Positions 1-11,780 are shown, numbered from the stretch's first letter. The stretch is DNA of 64,000 bases from Trichobilharzia szidati (GCA_944472155.2 OX235277.1:28220804-28284803); one strand, 5' to 3'. Numbers and translations: made by a program. Notes: a model not told the origin generated them from the letters alone.

Positions 1-41
1 AATTCCGTTCGAAAGGATAGATGGAATGCGATAGATAACTT

Positions 42-600
42 TTAAGGCACTACTTCTGCCCACACTTGTTGACCGCTATCAATCAAATAATCCAAAATAG
101 AAGTTCTTATAGATTTTATTTGGCCTTTTCTGAACCATGAAGGAAGATGCTCATTAATACGTTTGTTGAGCTGTCTAGTTGTTCGCCCCATATAGCTGTC
201 TCCACGGGAGTAAATAAATTTGCAGATACACATAGAAGTGGCACAGCTAGTTAGCTTGTCTTTCACTTGAGCAATCATAATTGGTCGGCTGGAAAATAAC
301 AAACAAAGGGTGGCGGTAGTATAAGTCCGTTTTATCGCTCTCGATAATCTCAGATGTAGGACTTCACTAGCCACGTCCCTATTAAATTGCAATTTAAGGA
401 ACAGTTGTTTCATTTTAACTGTTGTCAGTTTCTCTTTATCATACCAGGCGTTCATGCGTCGCCTAACAAATCTACTAGGATAACCCATTTGGACCAGCGT
501 ATCTGTGATGTATCCTAACTCACTTTCTGGGAAGTCATCTGTACAGGTCCTTCTTGCTCTATTCGTCAGACATCTGACCAAATTGATTTTGCTTTCCATA
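42..600 (-). pseudogene. PLE-A linker and GIY-YIG endonuclease remnant
   Basis: Reading leftwards from about 600, the frame encodes the thumb and linker region followed by a Penelope-type GIY-YIG endonuclease, which nicks target DNA for this retroelement class. Visible landmarks are LFSSRP before the domain, a Cys-x-Cys at its start, then SYMGRTTRQLNKRINEHLPSW-like text, where family members have YIGRT and R..EH. The frame stops at 42, before the usual C-terminal LCIQKK helix, so it is 3'-truncated or frameshifted. The open frame extends to 707, but its first residues are translation of the abutting PLE-B end, a chance fusion. Not functional; family assignment is firm. Confidence 0.8.
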
Positions 601-1830
601 TTTGTTTGTTTATTAGAGACATCACACAGTGAAACAGTATTATTCACAATCTTTACTGGATGAAGAAGTTTCGAACACAATTTGCTTATTGTCCATAAAT
701 ATACCAATTATAACCACACAAATTCGTAACTTGAGTTTTATAGTTTTCTTTGTTCTCTCCTATTTCTCGTACGGGTAGTAGAATTTTCCAGATATCTGGG
801 ACAGGTGTTGAATCATTCCTATTACACGTATTCCCTGTCGGTTGATTCGAAAAATAAAGTTTCCGTTATCAATCTGTCCTTCCACCCTGTTACATTAGAT
901 TTTAAAACTGTCATCTTATCCCATCCCACTGTGTTGTATTGTTGTGTGTAACTGCATGTAGCGAGTTCTATAGTTGAAATATTCTCCAGATTTCTTATCT
1001 TATTCGGATCAACTAATCTCGATTTTGCTAGGTTTTTATGCTCGGCTAGTCTGACTGCCCCTGTTCTACTACTTCGACCTATGCGTTTGACCAGACAATC
1101 ATTGAAGGATATTAGATAAACTAAATTGTTTTGTTTAATTGGCTCCACAGGATTGATCCTTTAACCGACAAGGCTTGTTTATAATTGAGTTTGTGGGTTT
1201 GAATGCTAGCCACTTCTATTCCTGCCTTGTTAAGAATTCTACTTAAGGTTTTCGAGGTTCCTTCTTTGTATGGAATTACTATTGATGATATTTAAATTCC
1301 CTATTGTTGGTATTGTCATTATCCTGTGCATGTTTGACATGCATGTCATCATTAATATTATTATTATTTTCATCACTACCACTATTATTATTATTAATTT
1401 TATTTTTATGTTTTTCTACATACTTCCTGATTAATTTATCAGGGTAATTATTACGTTTCAAAGCTTCTCTTATTTGCCTCACTTCCTGTCTTGGATTTTC
1501 TCCGGTACTATTTAGTATTGATTTTGTATCGGATTGGTTCATAACTGAGGAAATGTGTATATTGTCCTACAGATGTAGGTTTTCTATAGACATATATATA
1601 TTTTGAGTGAACCATTCTCTCTTCGGCTCAGTTGAACATCAAGGAAGTGTAGTCTACCATCATGTTCTTCTTCACAAGTGAAGGTGAGCGACGGATGTGC
1701 ATCATTAAATTTTGCTAACATTTCATTCTTGTTAGCTTTCTCATCAAAAAACATAATAAAGGTATCATCAATATGACTAAAATAAGAATCCATTTTATCG
1801 ATTATTTGTTTCATTGGGAATATTTAAAGA
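601..1830 (-). mobile_element. PLE-B copy 1, decayed RT palm to 3' end
   Basis: In 5'-3' order on the minus strand: an RT palm fragment (1814-1584) with HIDDTF in place of the YVDDT catalytic box and the following HFLDV motif; a linker (1542-1279) with KLIRKYV and an Asn-rich tract; an endonuclease (1148-822) starting NNLVYLISFNDCLVKRIGRS, a divergent GIY-YIG; then the PLE-B terminal sequence with the conserved CACAGTGAAACAG block near 630. Frameshifts separate all three parts. It abuts PLE-A at about 600 in the same orientation. RT function is lost through truncation. Confidence 0.8.
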
Positions 1831-1902
1831 AGAGCAAGACGAGTAACAGCATTATATTCGGAATAGCCATCATTAGTTAACAATCAGATATTTGAGTGAT
1901 AA

Positions 1903-2130
1903 TTGTGTTTTCAAAAACGTTTCAATTCATGTATAATCCCCATTAAGGCATTAATGAAAACAAAACACGTAGATCAGCGAAGAGTCTCTTTTCGCCGGCG
2001 AATTCATTTTCTTAGCTGTACAGTTGCAAATATATATATGTGTTATTTTGTATGTATGTGTACATTAAGTTTGTCAAACAAAAATACAATTGGTTATAGT
2101 TATTTTAACTAAACAGGTGAAGATTGTGCC
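1903..2130. repeat. Left inverted arm of a PLE-A unit
   Basis: Reverse complement of 2945-3170, including the block with GAAGAGTCTCTTTTCG and the AT-rich ATATATAT stretch. The pair brackets a plus-strand PLE-A endonuclease. This is the PLE pseudo-LTR, carrying a decayed minimal hammerhead on its minus strand. Confidence 0.85.
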
Positions 2131-2144
2131 TAAAAAGAAACTCT

Positions 2145-2650
2145 AGATGAACTTGGATTTCAAGGGAGATTTAGCAAGCGATATTCTCAAGAGAAGGATC
2201 ACATCATTTCTGAGAACAGTATTCTTTGCAGCAACGCTGAGAATAGTGTTCTCCAGTCGCCCACTGATCTGCAGAAGCCTCGAGGACAAGATCGCGCATC
2301 TGACCACTTCTATGTGCATATATCAGTTCACCTGCTGCTGTGGAGCCAGCTAGGTACATCGGTCGTTCGACGCGCATCCTGTCCAAGAGGACTCAAGAAT
2401 ACTATCCAGCATGGTTGAGAAAAGGCAATAGTGGTGCAATAAGGAGTGTGATAATTGAACACCTGGTTAACACTGATCATTCCATTTCAACCAAACGCCT
2501 CCTGCTTCAAAGTAATCTACAGAGTCAAGAACAACCTATCAAAGGCAATACGGTTTCGCCTTCTTTGAATCGCTGAAGCTCTGGCCATTCACATGGAAAA
2601 ACCGGAGCTGTGCACACAAAAGAGGATTACTCAACCACTTCTACCGTCTT
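2145..2650 (+). pseudogene. PLE-A endonuclease remnant inside inverted arms
   Basis: Plus-strand frames 2147-2353 and 2340-2576 together cover the end of the linker (ILKRRITSFLRTVFFAATLR), VFSSRP, the Cys-rich start of the GIY-YIG domain (MCIYQFTCCCGA) and YIGRSTRILSKRTQEYYPAWL. A stop interrupts the YIG motif (CGAS*) and a second frame change precedes the C-terminal part near 2580-2640, which still encodes LCTQKR-like text. Clearly dead. Its 3' UTR follows to about 2945. Confidence 0.8.
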
Positions 2651-2944
2651 GGTGACAACTTTTTTGATTTGTTACAGGATTTTCATCATGATTTTGATGA
2701 ATTAATTTTGTTTCTTTGCCTGTTCTTTAATTGCTTATAATTCTTGTATTCATTTAGAACTCTTACGTAATTTCGTATTATCTACTTTGTTCCTATATGC
2801 ATCCTGAGTACAACTCACTCATCAAACTATTCATATTATTACATAACTTCTTTTTAACAACTGTTTGTGACAACTCATCACCTTTGTTACTACCCTAATT
2901 TCACTAACACCTAATTTTCTTGACTGATTTTGTATTACGTAACT

Positions 2945-3170
2945 CCAATTACCAATCTTCACCTGTTTAGTTTAAATAACTATAACCAATTGTATTTTTG
3001 TTTGACAAACTTAATGTACACATACATACAAAATAACACATATATATTTGCGATTGTACAGCTAAGTGTGAATGAATTCGCCGAAAAGAGACTCTTCGCT
3101 GATCTACGTGTTTTGTTTTCAAAAACGACTACAAACCAATCACAATACACATTAGTGAGGTTCGATTATT
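2945..3170. repeat. Right inverted arm and pseudo-LTR of PLE-A
   Basis: Partner of the arm at 1903-2130. On the plus strand it holds a hammerhead relic: a CAGC stem I half, a decayed first core box, CGAAAAGAGACTCTTC (the GAAA box plus a stem III hairpin) and GCTG closing stem I near 3060-3106. The CTGATGA box is corrupted, so cleavage is not expected. Confidence 0.75.
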
Positions 3171-3189
3171 TGAACCACTTTATATCAAC

Positions 3190-4620
3190 GTTTTCAATCA
3201 ATAAATTCCTGGAGGTCGGGATGCGTATGTAAACAGGATGTTCAACTGACTGTTTGCGCAAGTAATTCTAGGAAATGTCTCTATGTTGAAGTTAAGTATA
3301 GCATGAAGACAGGAATAATCAAAAGAATGTAGTATCCACGCCTCTCGTGGAATAGATAGATTTGGGATTCCAGATGCTCACGTAGGTGGGCAAGATATCT
3401 TAAGCTTATTGTCAGCAAAAAGGTAAATAAATTTAGAAAGTTGGTAGGAAAGGAAAAACAGTAACCATAGGCTAATAATTTTGTGTGCTTTCTACAAATT
3501 TCGGTCGTTTAAATCTCGCAAAGTAATGATTTCTTCGAATACCCAAAGGGCAAATTGTATGAATTTTGCGTCGCTGGGGTTTCTTATCTATGTACTGTAC
3601 TTTTTCATGTTGTTTATCGATTGAATGTTCAAATATTAATCGTATAACTTAGAAGGAGTCTTTATATAGGATATTGAAAACTGACATATTTCTCTATTCG
3701 TCTCGATAAGGAAGTGTATAGTATTACTTTCTACTATCCCTCCCTACCTTGTCAATGCAAGACTGAACTAAATTTTCCTTCCTTGATTTTAATAAACTAC
3801 ATTTAGTGATGCATTTCTGTCACCAATGTCATATCTGTTTAACATATTCACGTGTGTGTGCACGCGCACCCTTCAGTATTTCCAAATAAAGTCTAAAATG
3901 CAGGTAATAGTAATGTGATTAGACTTGTGCAAAAAATTATCAAAGATGTTCTAAGGTCTTGCTTTGTTCGTGTTTCAGTGGTTCCACGTTAAAACAAGAG
4001 CTGAGAGGTAGCCAATAAAGTCACTAAAAAGACGTGAAGGCAAATATTCCACTATGACAGTAAGTGGCGGTGGTGTTATTTGTTGTTAAAGCGGCAGAAG
4101 TTAAATGCTTGCACTGAACATTGAATTCCATATCGGTTACCTAATTGCTGACATGCACTTGAATTCTTTGAGTCATCTTGTAACGACAGAAGGCAAGAGT
4201 CAGGCAACAGATCATTTATTTAGGAAATCAACGCATATTTATATATTTTCATGTACATTACTATGGATATTTAAGTAAACAAACACAGTCTTCCGATTGG
4301 TTGTTTCTCACGTAAAGTTAATCTTTCATCTATTTGTGACTGTTTCTTGAATGTCAAATCCTCTATATGTTAACTGCATCCGCCTACGCAAAGTCTTCTG
4401 TGATCGGTTTTGAATCAATCTTTGTTCACATTTTCTCACGACAAATCTTGGGAACGTAAATATTGATGTAAATTACTGTCTACCAATTTGGCTAGTAGAC
4501 AGCTCTCACCACATGCACATTTACTTCAAGACATAGAAATCACAGCAACTTCATTTTAAATGGGCAGTTCCAAGTTCTCAGCAAGTAGGTGAACAACTGA
4601 CCTCAAATAAGGACTGAATA
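3190..4620. other. Unassigned AT-rich DNA
   Basis: No open frame, SINE promoter boxes, hammerhead core or recognisable retroelement text. It contains a short GT/CA-rich run near 3850-3870. It may be unique intergenic or intronic host DNA, or very old repeat. Confidence 0.5.
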
Positions 4621-4624
4621 ACTG

Positions 4625-4850
4625 GAAGATAATTGATGGATGGTGACTAGCAGTGGAATCCAGGATAACGCGCATTCCGTCCTAATTGGGACTCGTCATC
4701 TGGATGCACCTGCACTCTGCAGTGAGTGATGATGTCCCCACTGAGGCTCGAACCCAGTGCCCATAGTTATAAACGCCAAAGCGTTATCCACTAGACCACT
4801 TGGGCCACGAGCGCCACTGCCTCTTGTGCAACGGGTCTTTTTAATTATTC
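4625..4850 (-). mobile_element. Sm-alpha-like hammerhead SINE
   Basis: On the minus strand: a tRNA-like head with an A box resembling TGGCCCAAGTGG and B box GGTTCGAGCC, then a hammerhead region with stem I CCAG/CTGG, stem II GTCC/GGAC and the trailing CTGGATTCCACTGC typical of schistosome Sm-alpha. The core is damaged: the first box reads ATGACGA (C3 to A) and the second GGAA instead of GAAA. Pol III transcription is inferred from the boxes. The ribozyme is predicted inactive. Confidence 0.8.
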
Positions 4851-5099
4851 AACTGAATTTTATATTTTTACCCGCGATTGATTGAACCGAAGCCTCCTGG
4901 CTTCCACTGCCAGTCACCATCCACCAGTTACCTTCTAATTACATGCCCAGACATAGTCAAAGCATCTGTAGAAGATACCGACATGTCAACCTGAGACCAA
5001 GCACTTCAGTCCGGTCAATCGACAGGAAAATCTAAAATTCAATTAAATAGTGTGAATAACGGTAAATTAAATTGAGACAAATTCAAGTACATTAATTTT

Positions 5100-5950
5100 A
5101 CTTCTGACTCCGAATATCAAAGGATTCAAGATTCTGGACGTGCAACTAGCAAGACGCGAACAAGATGGGACACTCAAAAGATCCATTCACAGACAACCGA
5201 CATGGAATGGACAACTCATCAGCTTTCACAGTTGGGTGCCTCTACATACAAAACGAAATCTAATCCTCACACTGACTCACAGAATCAACAACATTTGCAG
5301 TCCGGAAACTATAGAAGAGGAGCTGAAGACCCTGAAAAGAATCCTCCTTGAAAACGGTTACCCGAAACGTTTCATCACAAAAGCTATGAAGCCCAAAACA
5401 CAAAAACCGTCCATGCTTACTGCTCCCAAGAAACTTCTCTATTTGAATTTACAATTCAACGGAGATTCTTGAACAGAAATACTGAGAAACCGCCTATAGC
5501 GTTCACTGAAGAAAACCTTCTTCGCAGCTGAACTCAGACTAACTTTCTCTACGAAACCAATGATTCGCACGAACGTGAAGGATAAGCTTCCACTGGGGGC
5601 CTCATCAATGTGCATCTACCAATTCACCTGCTCATGTGGAGCTAGGTATGTCGGCCGTACCCAGCGTTTGCTATCCAAACGAATCCGCGAACACTTACCT
5701 TCATGGTTTTATAAAGGAGAAAGAAGATCCGCCCGCCACAGCTCTATCCTAGAACACTTGATCGAATCCGGACACCAAGCAAATCCACAAAACAACTTCT
5801 CAGTTATCTACACAATACGTGGGAGTCTTGCCAAAAGAGTACGAATTAAACTTCTTCAAACTGCAGAAGCAATGGCAATTCACATATTGAATCCTGAACT
5901 CTGCATACAAAAGAAGTTTGTTCAGTCACTAAATCTACAATGGTCCTGAT
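5100..5950 (+). pseudogene. PLE-A polyprotein C-terminal half (thumb, linker, GIY-YIG)
   Basis: Plus-strand copy starting in the RT thumb (FKILDVQLARREQDGTLKRS), then the conserved linker stretch (RNLILTLTHRINNICSPETI; ENGYPKRFI), then the endonuclease: MCIYQFTCSCGARYVGRTQR, KRIREHLPSWFYKG, ILEHLIESGHQ, and a C-terminal LLQTAEAMAIHILNPELCIQK helix ending at 5949. The YVGRT active motif, Arg and Glu are all kept. Two in-frame stops, near 5470 and 5498, break the linker, and the RT palm is missing, so it is 5'-truncated. This is the best-preserved PLE-A endonuclease in the window. Confidence 0.88.
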
Positions 5951-5959
5951 CTATCTCAA

Positions 5960-6362
5960 CACCAAATACGTAATCTTGTCTTGACTTGCCCTATTCAGGT
6001 AGGTAGTTGCCTGGGGTTCTAGTGAGAAGTCGTGACCAGTAGGGTGCAGCAGGTCGGGTGTGAGGACAAATACTCGCCGAAGACATTGGCTAGGGGTCGC
6101 GCTATGTCGTGAATTGGCAGAAGTTAGAACCCATGGGCCATCGGATCGGGTCCCAGTGGCTGAATGGTATACGAGCTCGCCTTGTAACCAGAAGGTCCTG
6201 GGTTCGAATCCCGGAGGGTGCGCACTGATGAAGAGTCCCAAACTGGGCTGGCGAAACAGCTCTCCAGTACTCCCAGGTTTTCCAATGGTTCTCTAACTGA
6301 TGTCAGCTCATGATGAAAATCCTGAAACCAATCAAATCCCTACAAAACAACACTTGAATATC
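5960..6362 (+). mobile_element. SINE-A inserted in the PLE-A 3' UTR
   Basis: About 400 bp. The Thr-like tRNA region has A box TGGCTGAATGG, anticodon-like loop CTTGTAA and B box GGTTCGAATCC, followed by a hammerhead segment near 6224-6275 and a tail ending CCCTACAAAACAACACTTG. The first core box is ATGAAGA (C3 to A), and stem II pairing is eroded (GTCC/GGGC). It splits the PLE-A coding end from that element's own 3' UTR, so it is younger than the PLE. Confidence 0.82.
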
Positions 6363-6365
6363 TTT

Positions 6366-6830
6366 CTTCTTTGTTTGTCTGTTTCTTAATTGCATTATTT
6401 TCTACCCCCACCCTCTATTAAATCTCTACCGTCATGACGTCTGTTGCTTACTCCAATTTCGTTTATTTTTAAGTGAATTCTACTCAGCTTATTAACTTAA
6501 CTCTCATTCATTTTCAAGTGAATTCTACTCAGATTATTGAATTGACTCTCATTCATTTTTCATTGAACCCTATCAATTAGATTACGTCACCCAACCTACT
6601 TTTGTAACTTTATTTTAGTTTCTAAGCGATTAACGCCTTCTAAATTACGTAATTTGTTGTCAAAAATTAACAATTGCATTAACACATCTTTGGAAATATT
6701 CCTTTTGTTGCCAAGAAAAATTACTATAAATTTGCGGTTTGTACAGCTTGAGAATGATATCGCCGAAAAGAGTAACTCTTTGCTGAATGCCTTTTTTTTT
6801 CTATGATTCAAGAGAATTCTACTCTTTACA
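6366..6830 (+). mobile_element. PLE-A 3' UTR and terminal repeat
   Basis: Continues PLE-A after the SINE. It contains two tandem copies of a roughly 48-bp unit (6466-6560, each with AAGTGAATTCTACTCAG) and, at 6740-6785, a hammerhead relic: CAGC, a mutated first core, CGAAAAGAGTAACTCTT (GAAA plus stem III hairpin) and TGCTG. Not predicted to cleave. Confidence 0.7.
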
Positions 6831-7284
6831 TTAGTTTACTCAAAGGTTATTTTCTGGTTGATGATACCTTATTAAATTTTTCAGAGAAAAAGTAATCTGT
6901 TATCAGCATGTCTTATTAGTTGATCATGTAAGCGGTGCACACCTGTCATAAGAATTGATTGCTTCACTTTCTAAATTGATTAGAGAAATACTCAAGAATG
7001 TGTGATATGCTAAAATTAACCACTTCTTCAATGTGCTAATTAGTGAGAGTGGTTAGATTTAAACAGACACTCCTTCTTTTCATTCACAAATCAGCTGTAA
7101 GTGCATGATCTGTTGAGAGAAAGCAGTTCTGTCCTCAATTGAAAATATCCCATCCATCTATGCTAAAGTGATATAAGAGTAAAACTTGGGCACTGTGTTA
7201 GAGTATAATTCAACCATAAAGAAACATTTTTTGCTGAAATCACACAGTGATACTGATGACGTTTCGATCACAATTCATTCCTCA

Positions 7285-7890
7285 TATATATGGTTCCCAT
7301 GATAAATTTCGATAAATAAAGGAAGAAGAAATATCCCACATAGAATGATATCGTCATTCTATTTCACAGGTTCTCATCATTTACACACCCCTGTCTGAAA
7401 TTACAATGCTTATATAGATGATAATAACATACTTCAATGTTTCAGTGGTAGTAGAGAAGAGATACTATGAAGTTGACGCATCCAGAATTTGAGCATTGCA
7501 ATTATTAGTTTAAGATTTCATCATTAATTTATACGCTTTCAAAGTTGAAAAGATGGGGAGGGGTAAGACAGAAAATAGAAAAACACTGATTAACAGAACA
7601 GTGTTAGCTTTTAGGTTCACATAGGAACTCAAAAACAAAGGCGGTTACAGTTTATAAGATTGAGATTTGTTCAGTGAGTTGAGATCACTAAATGAGGTGA
7701 CTAATTAATGTAATCAAAATCAAAATTCAGTAACCAAGGTAGTGAGAGATTAATCACACTCTCTTTCTGTATGCATAATTCTGGTTTAAATCGTTTGATT
7801 GCTATCGCTTCGGCAAATCGTAGTAAATTTGCTGTCCTTTATCTCTGTAATATTTTGAAGGACTTAGAAATTTCTACGAGATGCCCGGTA
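7285..7890. repeat. Left arm of a large PLE-C inverted repeat
   Basis: Reverse complement of 7936-8432, apart from about 110 bp present only on this side near 7460-7570. On the minus strand it encodes the PLE-C endonuclease C-terminus (RFAEAIAIKRFKPELCIQK) and then the 3' UTR. Near 7340-7385 lies a hammerhead relic with core ATGATGA and a long stem III. Confidence 0.88.
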
Positions 7891-7935
7891 TCAACACTGT
7901 CTCTGGTAATTGCACTCTGAGAATATTGGTGATAC

Positions 7936-8432
7936 CAGAAATCTCGTAGAAATTTCTAAGTCCTTCAAAATATTACAGAGATAAAGGACAGTAAATTTAC
8001 TACGATTTGCCGAAGCGATAGCAATCAAACGATTTAAACCAGAATTATGCATACAGAAAGAGAGTGTGATTAATCTCTCACTACCTTGGTTACTGAATTT
8101 TGATTTTGATTACATTAATTAGTCACCTCATTTAGTGATCTCAACTCACTGAACAAATCTTAATCTCATAAACTGTAACCGCTTTTATTTTTTTGAGTCC
8201 CTATGTGAACCTAAAAGCTAACACTGTTCTGTTAATTTTTTTCTATTTTCTGTATCTCTTCTCTACTACCACTCAAACATTAAAGTATGTTATTATCATC
8301 TATATAACCATTGTAATTTCAGGTAGGGGTGTGAAGCTGATGAGAGCCTGTGAAATAGAATGACGATATCATTTTATGCGGGAAATTTCGTCTTCCTTTC
8401 TTTATCGAAATTTATCAAGGGAACCAAATGTA
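7936..8432. repeat. Right arm of the PLE-C inverted repeat
   Basis: Plus-strand counterpart of the left arm: endonuclease C-terminal helix at about 7945-8090, 3' UTR, then a hammerhead-like motif at 8329-8385 with intact CTGATGA and GAAA and a stem III of about nine pairs, but G where the cleavage-site base should be A, C or U. Arms are separated by only about 45 bp, so the transcript could fold into one long hairpin. Confidence 0.88.
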
Positions 8433-8639
8433 TGAAGCAACTTTATATAAAATAGAGAAAACAGTAAGTGTAATTGGCTGTTGCATAAATAAAGTAATGT
8501 ACAATATAATACCATACGGATACCTAAGAGTGAAGTACTTCTGTAACCGAATAATTTCAGTGCGTCTGTGGATCAATGATAGAATACTTGCCAACCACTT
8601 CTGTAATCAGAGTTTTCATACATTTATTCCCCTTAGTGA

Positions 8640-9260
8640 ATTTGAACAAAGCAAGAACTACAGTTTTAGCAGAATAAAATGGCACCATCTTTCATTTCGT
8701 TGCCTTCTCGTCAGCTTCTTACAGGGCAAAGGCATTATTAAATGTATCTACAAAAGCAATTTTAACATACTTGCACAGAGTTCATTTTAAACAAAAATCA
8801 ATCGATCAATATACGCATACCCTAATAATATATACATATATATATATGCAATATTGAACACAATTTCGAGCAATAATAATCATACAAAATGAACACTTTT
8901 CAGCATCTCGCATTCGGATGAAAAATATCCAGTTACCAGGCCAAAGAAAGACTGATAACCACTTCTCTCTGAACGCATAAATCAGGTTTCAGGCACTTGA
9001 TGGAAATGGCTTCAGCAAACGTAAGGAGAATTGAACTATTTTTTTAGTGATAATTTTGAACGACTTTTCGACGTCCACCTCATGACCCGTGTGGAGGAGA
9101 TGCCTGGTGATGGCACTGTTTAAAGCATTTGTTCCCTTTAGACGTAAGCTTTTTGGTACATGTTCAGAAGATCGTAGATATTCCCTTCTTCTTTCTGTTC
9201 TTCCAATGTAACTGCTCCCACAGATACATGTCAGAGTTTGATTCCCTGTTGACAAACTCA
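8640..9260 (-). pseudogene. PLE-C endonuclease and 3' terminal region
   Basis: Minus-strand GIY-YIG domain from about 9250: CICGSSYIGRTERR, SSEHVPKSLRLKGTNALNSA, HLLHTGHEVDVEKSFKII. A frameshift near 9020 moves the C-terminal FAEAISIKCLKPDLCVQ helix to another frame. The catalytic YIG, Arg and EH residues are intact. A 3' UTR runs down to about 8640 and includes a hammerhead candidate. The RT is absent (5'-truncated). Closest relative in the window is the plus-strand copy at 60130-61465. Confidence 0.82.
8668..8722 (-). ncRNA. Hammerhead ribozyme candidate, PLE-C type
   Basis: Minus strand: CTGACGA (8708-8714, CUGANGA with N=C), GAAA (8695-8698), then a stem III of about six pairs closing a purine-rich loop, with U as the cleavage-site base. 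All invariant core bases are present. Stem II is very weak, and the stem I match is imperfect. Confidence 0.45.
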
Positions 9261-9269
9261 AAAACCTAG

Positions 9270-9528
9270 CCTGACAGATAGTGAACACCTGCAGAAACAG
9301 GGAAGATCGGGTTCAAAGCCAAGAAATTCACTGTGTTGTACAAAGAAAACCTCCACTGGTACTGACATATTAAAGTAGAAGCTGGAGGCTCGTGTTCCAG
9401 ACAGAAAGCAAAGGCATGAAAATCAAATCGAATAATTTGTTTCCTATTAAAAAAACAACAACAACAGTTCTGCTTTATTTCACTACTCATTATGCCTCTG
9501 AGTACTTGTCTTTCCGTAAGATGACCTC

Positions 9529-9560
<32 letters not shown>

Positions 9561-10560
9561 GGCAAGAACGATAAACGACAAACAGAACATATGGCATAAA
9601 GACTCTTCTTATCATATGAATTTTCTCACAAGGATACATACTAAATTTTCGATTAAGAAAGGGAAACTAAACAGAAAAAAAATCGAAGAAAGAAAACAGG
9701 GACACGAAATGATAAGTAAATAAAGTTGAAAAACACAAACAAACGAAAAGCTCATGAGTCAGTAGGTAATGTGATAATCATAATAATAATAATCATAATA
9801 ATATTCTCCACTTATTAATGCTATTTCAATGATAACTGAACTGAACTGAGTTGAGTTGCGTTGAAGTTATCTAACTCGACTGAATATGATCTATGTACGA
9901 TTATCGAAACTGTTTACACATGAGCAGACCAGCAAATATATATATATATACATATATATATGTATAATGTCATACTAATAGGATGTGAAGGTGTTTTGAT
10001 TGGTTCATTGTACCAACCAATCAAAATTAATTAATAACTCAAGGTCATAAGAGGAAGTGCAACCATTGATTAGTTTTTTTATTTTGACCCTCAGACCTGT
10101 TTCATTTCAAAATTTGGACTAAGAGAATTGATTAAAGCACTGACTAGCTGACCAATTTGTGATGCAATCTCATATTATTTATTATATTTGAAAAGCGGAT
10201 TTAATTTGAATTCAGTAACTGCGTTTTCTAATTTTTATTCAAACTTCTTTTATCTGATTGCGTATGCTACTAATGATCGAAGTGGGATATATGCAAATAA
10301 ATATATGAAAATCAGTCACCATTTCAAAAGCTGAATTCATAATTACATATCTAATTAAAATATGCTTTAATTCTTCACTTTTGTACTAGTAAAAGGATTA
10401 TTCTGAACAATAAAAATTAGAGGAAAATTCATCTATTTAAATGAATATTGAACATAATATGCTAACATGTGTTTTTGGCAATGAATTAATCTCAATTCAA
10501 TAGTCTACACTGAAGAAAAATTACAATAAACATTAGAAACTTTGAGTTTTTTACTATACA
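9270..10560. other. Unassigned DNA with AT microsatellites
   Basis: Contains perfect or near-perfect (AT)n runs at about 9526-9554 and 9938-9963 and an (AAT)n patch near 9780-9800. No coding or retroelement text recognised. It lies just upstream of the candidate exon. Confidence 0.5.
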
Positions 10561-10571
10561 CATAAGTGATT

Positions 10572-10641
10572 ATGGTGGAAACATCAATGGCTGAAGAAGA
10601 AACCATTTCATTAGAGGATAATCAACTCAGAAGAATGGGAA
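10572..10641 (+). CDS. Candidate first coding exon of a host gene
   Basis: An ATG at 10572 opens a 23-codon frame, rich in Glu and Ser, beginning MVETSMAEEETISLEDNQL, that runs into GGAAGTAAGT, a good splice-donor match with the cut after 10641 (phase 1). It contains no repeat sequence and differs in base composition from its surroundings. I cannot find a downstream exon in this window, and no family is recognised. It could be a chance open stretch; the donor and acidic N-terminus are the only support. Confidence 0.35.
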
Positions 10642-10814
10642 GTAAGTTTATCTGAAACAGATAGATAGTTATTACCATTTTATCACGTCTTATTCAAAGA
10701 ATTATACTTAAAGATTGTTGCTGCCTTGTAGACTGTGTAGCCTAATCACTTGTAGTGAAATGACGGTAAACACGTTGCTCTGCAGTTCATTTTGACTTTG
10801 TGATGAACGGATAT

Positions 10815-11010
10815 GCGTCGGTGGCACAGTGGTTAGGACTCTCGCCCACTATGCACATGGTCCGGGGTTCGATCCCCTGCCGACGCACACCCGATATCTA
10901 TGGTTGGCCTGCCAAATTTGGGCTACCGATATCCATGCTGAAAATTCCATACTTGTACTGAAAATACGGTGTGGCATCAAGCTGTAATCAAAATTAAAAA
11001 AAATAAAATG
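10815..11010 (+). mobile_element. SINE-C
   Basis: tRNA-like head GCGTCGG...CCGACGC that closes as an acceptor stem, A box TGGCACAGTGG, B box GGTTCGATCCC, then a body with GATATC blocks and the 3' end GGTGTGGCATCAAGCTGTAA followed by an A-rich tail. The tail resembles the end of the CR1-like LINE. Too much extra sequence and too poor an anticodon arm for a working tRNA gene. Confidence 0.82.
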
Positions 11011-11780
11011 AAAAAAGAATTACTGGAAACCAAACTGTAATGGAAGGCTGTTTTCTGCTTATTTGGGACTGTTTACCATGGTCATTCATTACTGAACCCA
11101 AATAGGGATCGAACCCAGGATTTTAACATTATGGCGTAAGTACGTTCGCGTCCGTACAATGGAGTCACATCCCAAAGTGCAATAATTCTAACTTTTCTCC
11201 CACTTCGCAACAAACAGAGTCGTCCCCAACAAAATAAGTTGCCCTGTTGCAAAACAACACTTAGACATTATATTATATGCAGTATCTAGGTGTTTTTGCC
11301 CCCATTTTATTCTGAAGAAACATTGTGATAGGTTGGGCAAATGTCCCCCAAAAAAGTTACACACTGTACATTACTATTTAAAGAATAAAACTAAGCAGCA
11401 ATAAGATCTTCCCTTAACAAAATAATGTAAGAGAAAAGTGTAATAGCTGAGGCAATTTCTAACATGTCACCCTGAATAGCTTAAGGCACCGAGTGATGAT
11501 TGAAGTACTTGTCACATTCCTCTAGTTTTAATCCAAGTCTAAAACTTAAGTTGATTCTTATGAAAGGGCTCTTCATGCCTGTTGAATTTCACCTACAGCA
11601 CATATAATTAATTTTCGATAGAGCGGTGTCCGCCTTGAATTATATACATCCGCTTGACTGACTTTTCTAAGCATCTGACGGCAAGATATGTCGCATTACT
11701 CATTATCATGTCACACAATCTAGTGTCATAACTCAACATCTGTTCAACACACTTCGATTAAATGTCTTATTACTAGGTAT
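11010..11780. other. Unassigned DNA
   Basis: Nothing recognisable apart from GGATCGAACCC-like text near 11105, which could be an eroded SINE B box on the minus strand. Confidence 0.4.

Noticed and set aside
7195..7275. Hammerhead from CTGATGACGTTTCGATC (and 63232 CTGATGACCACGTTTCG)
   Set aside because: CTGATGA is present, but no GAAA follows on that strand with a possible stem II; the GAAAC on the opposite strand lacks a first core box.
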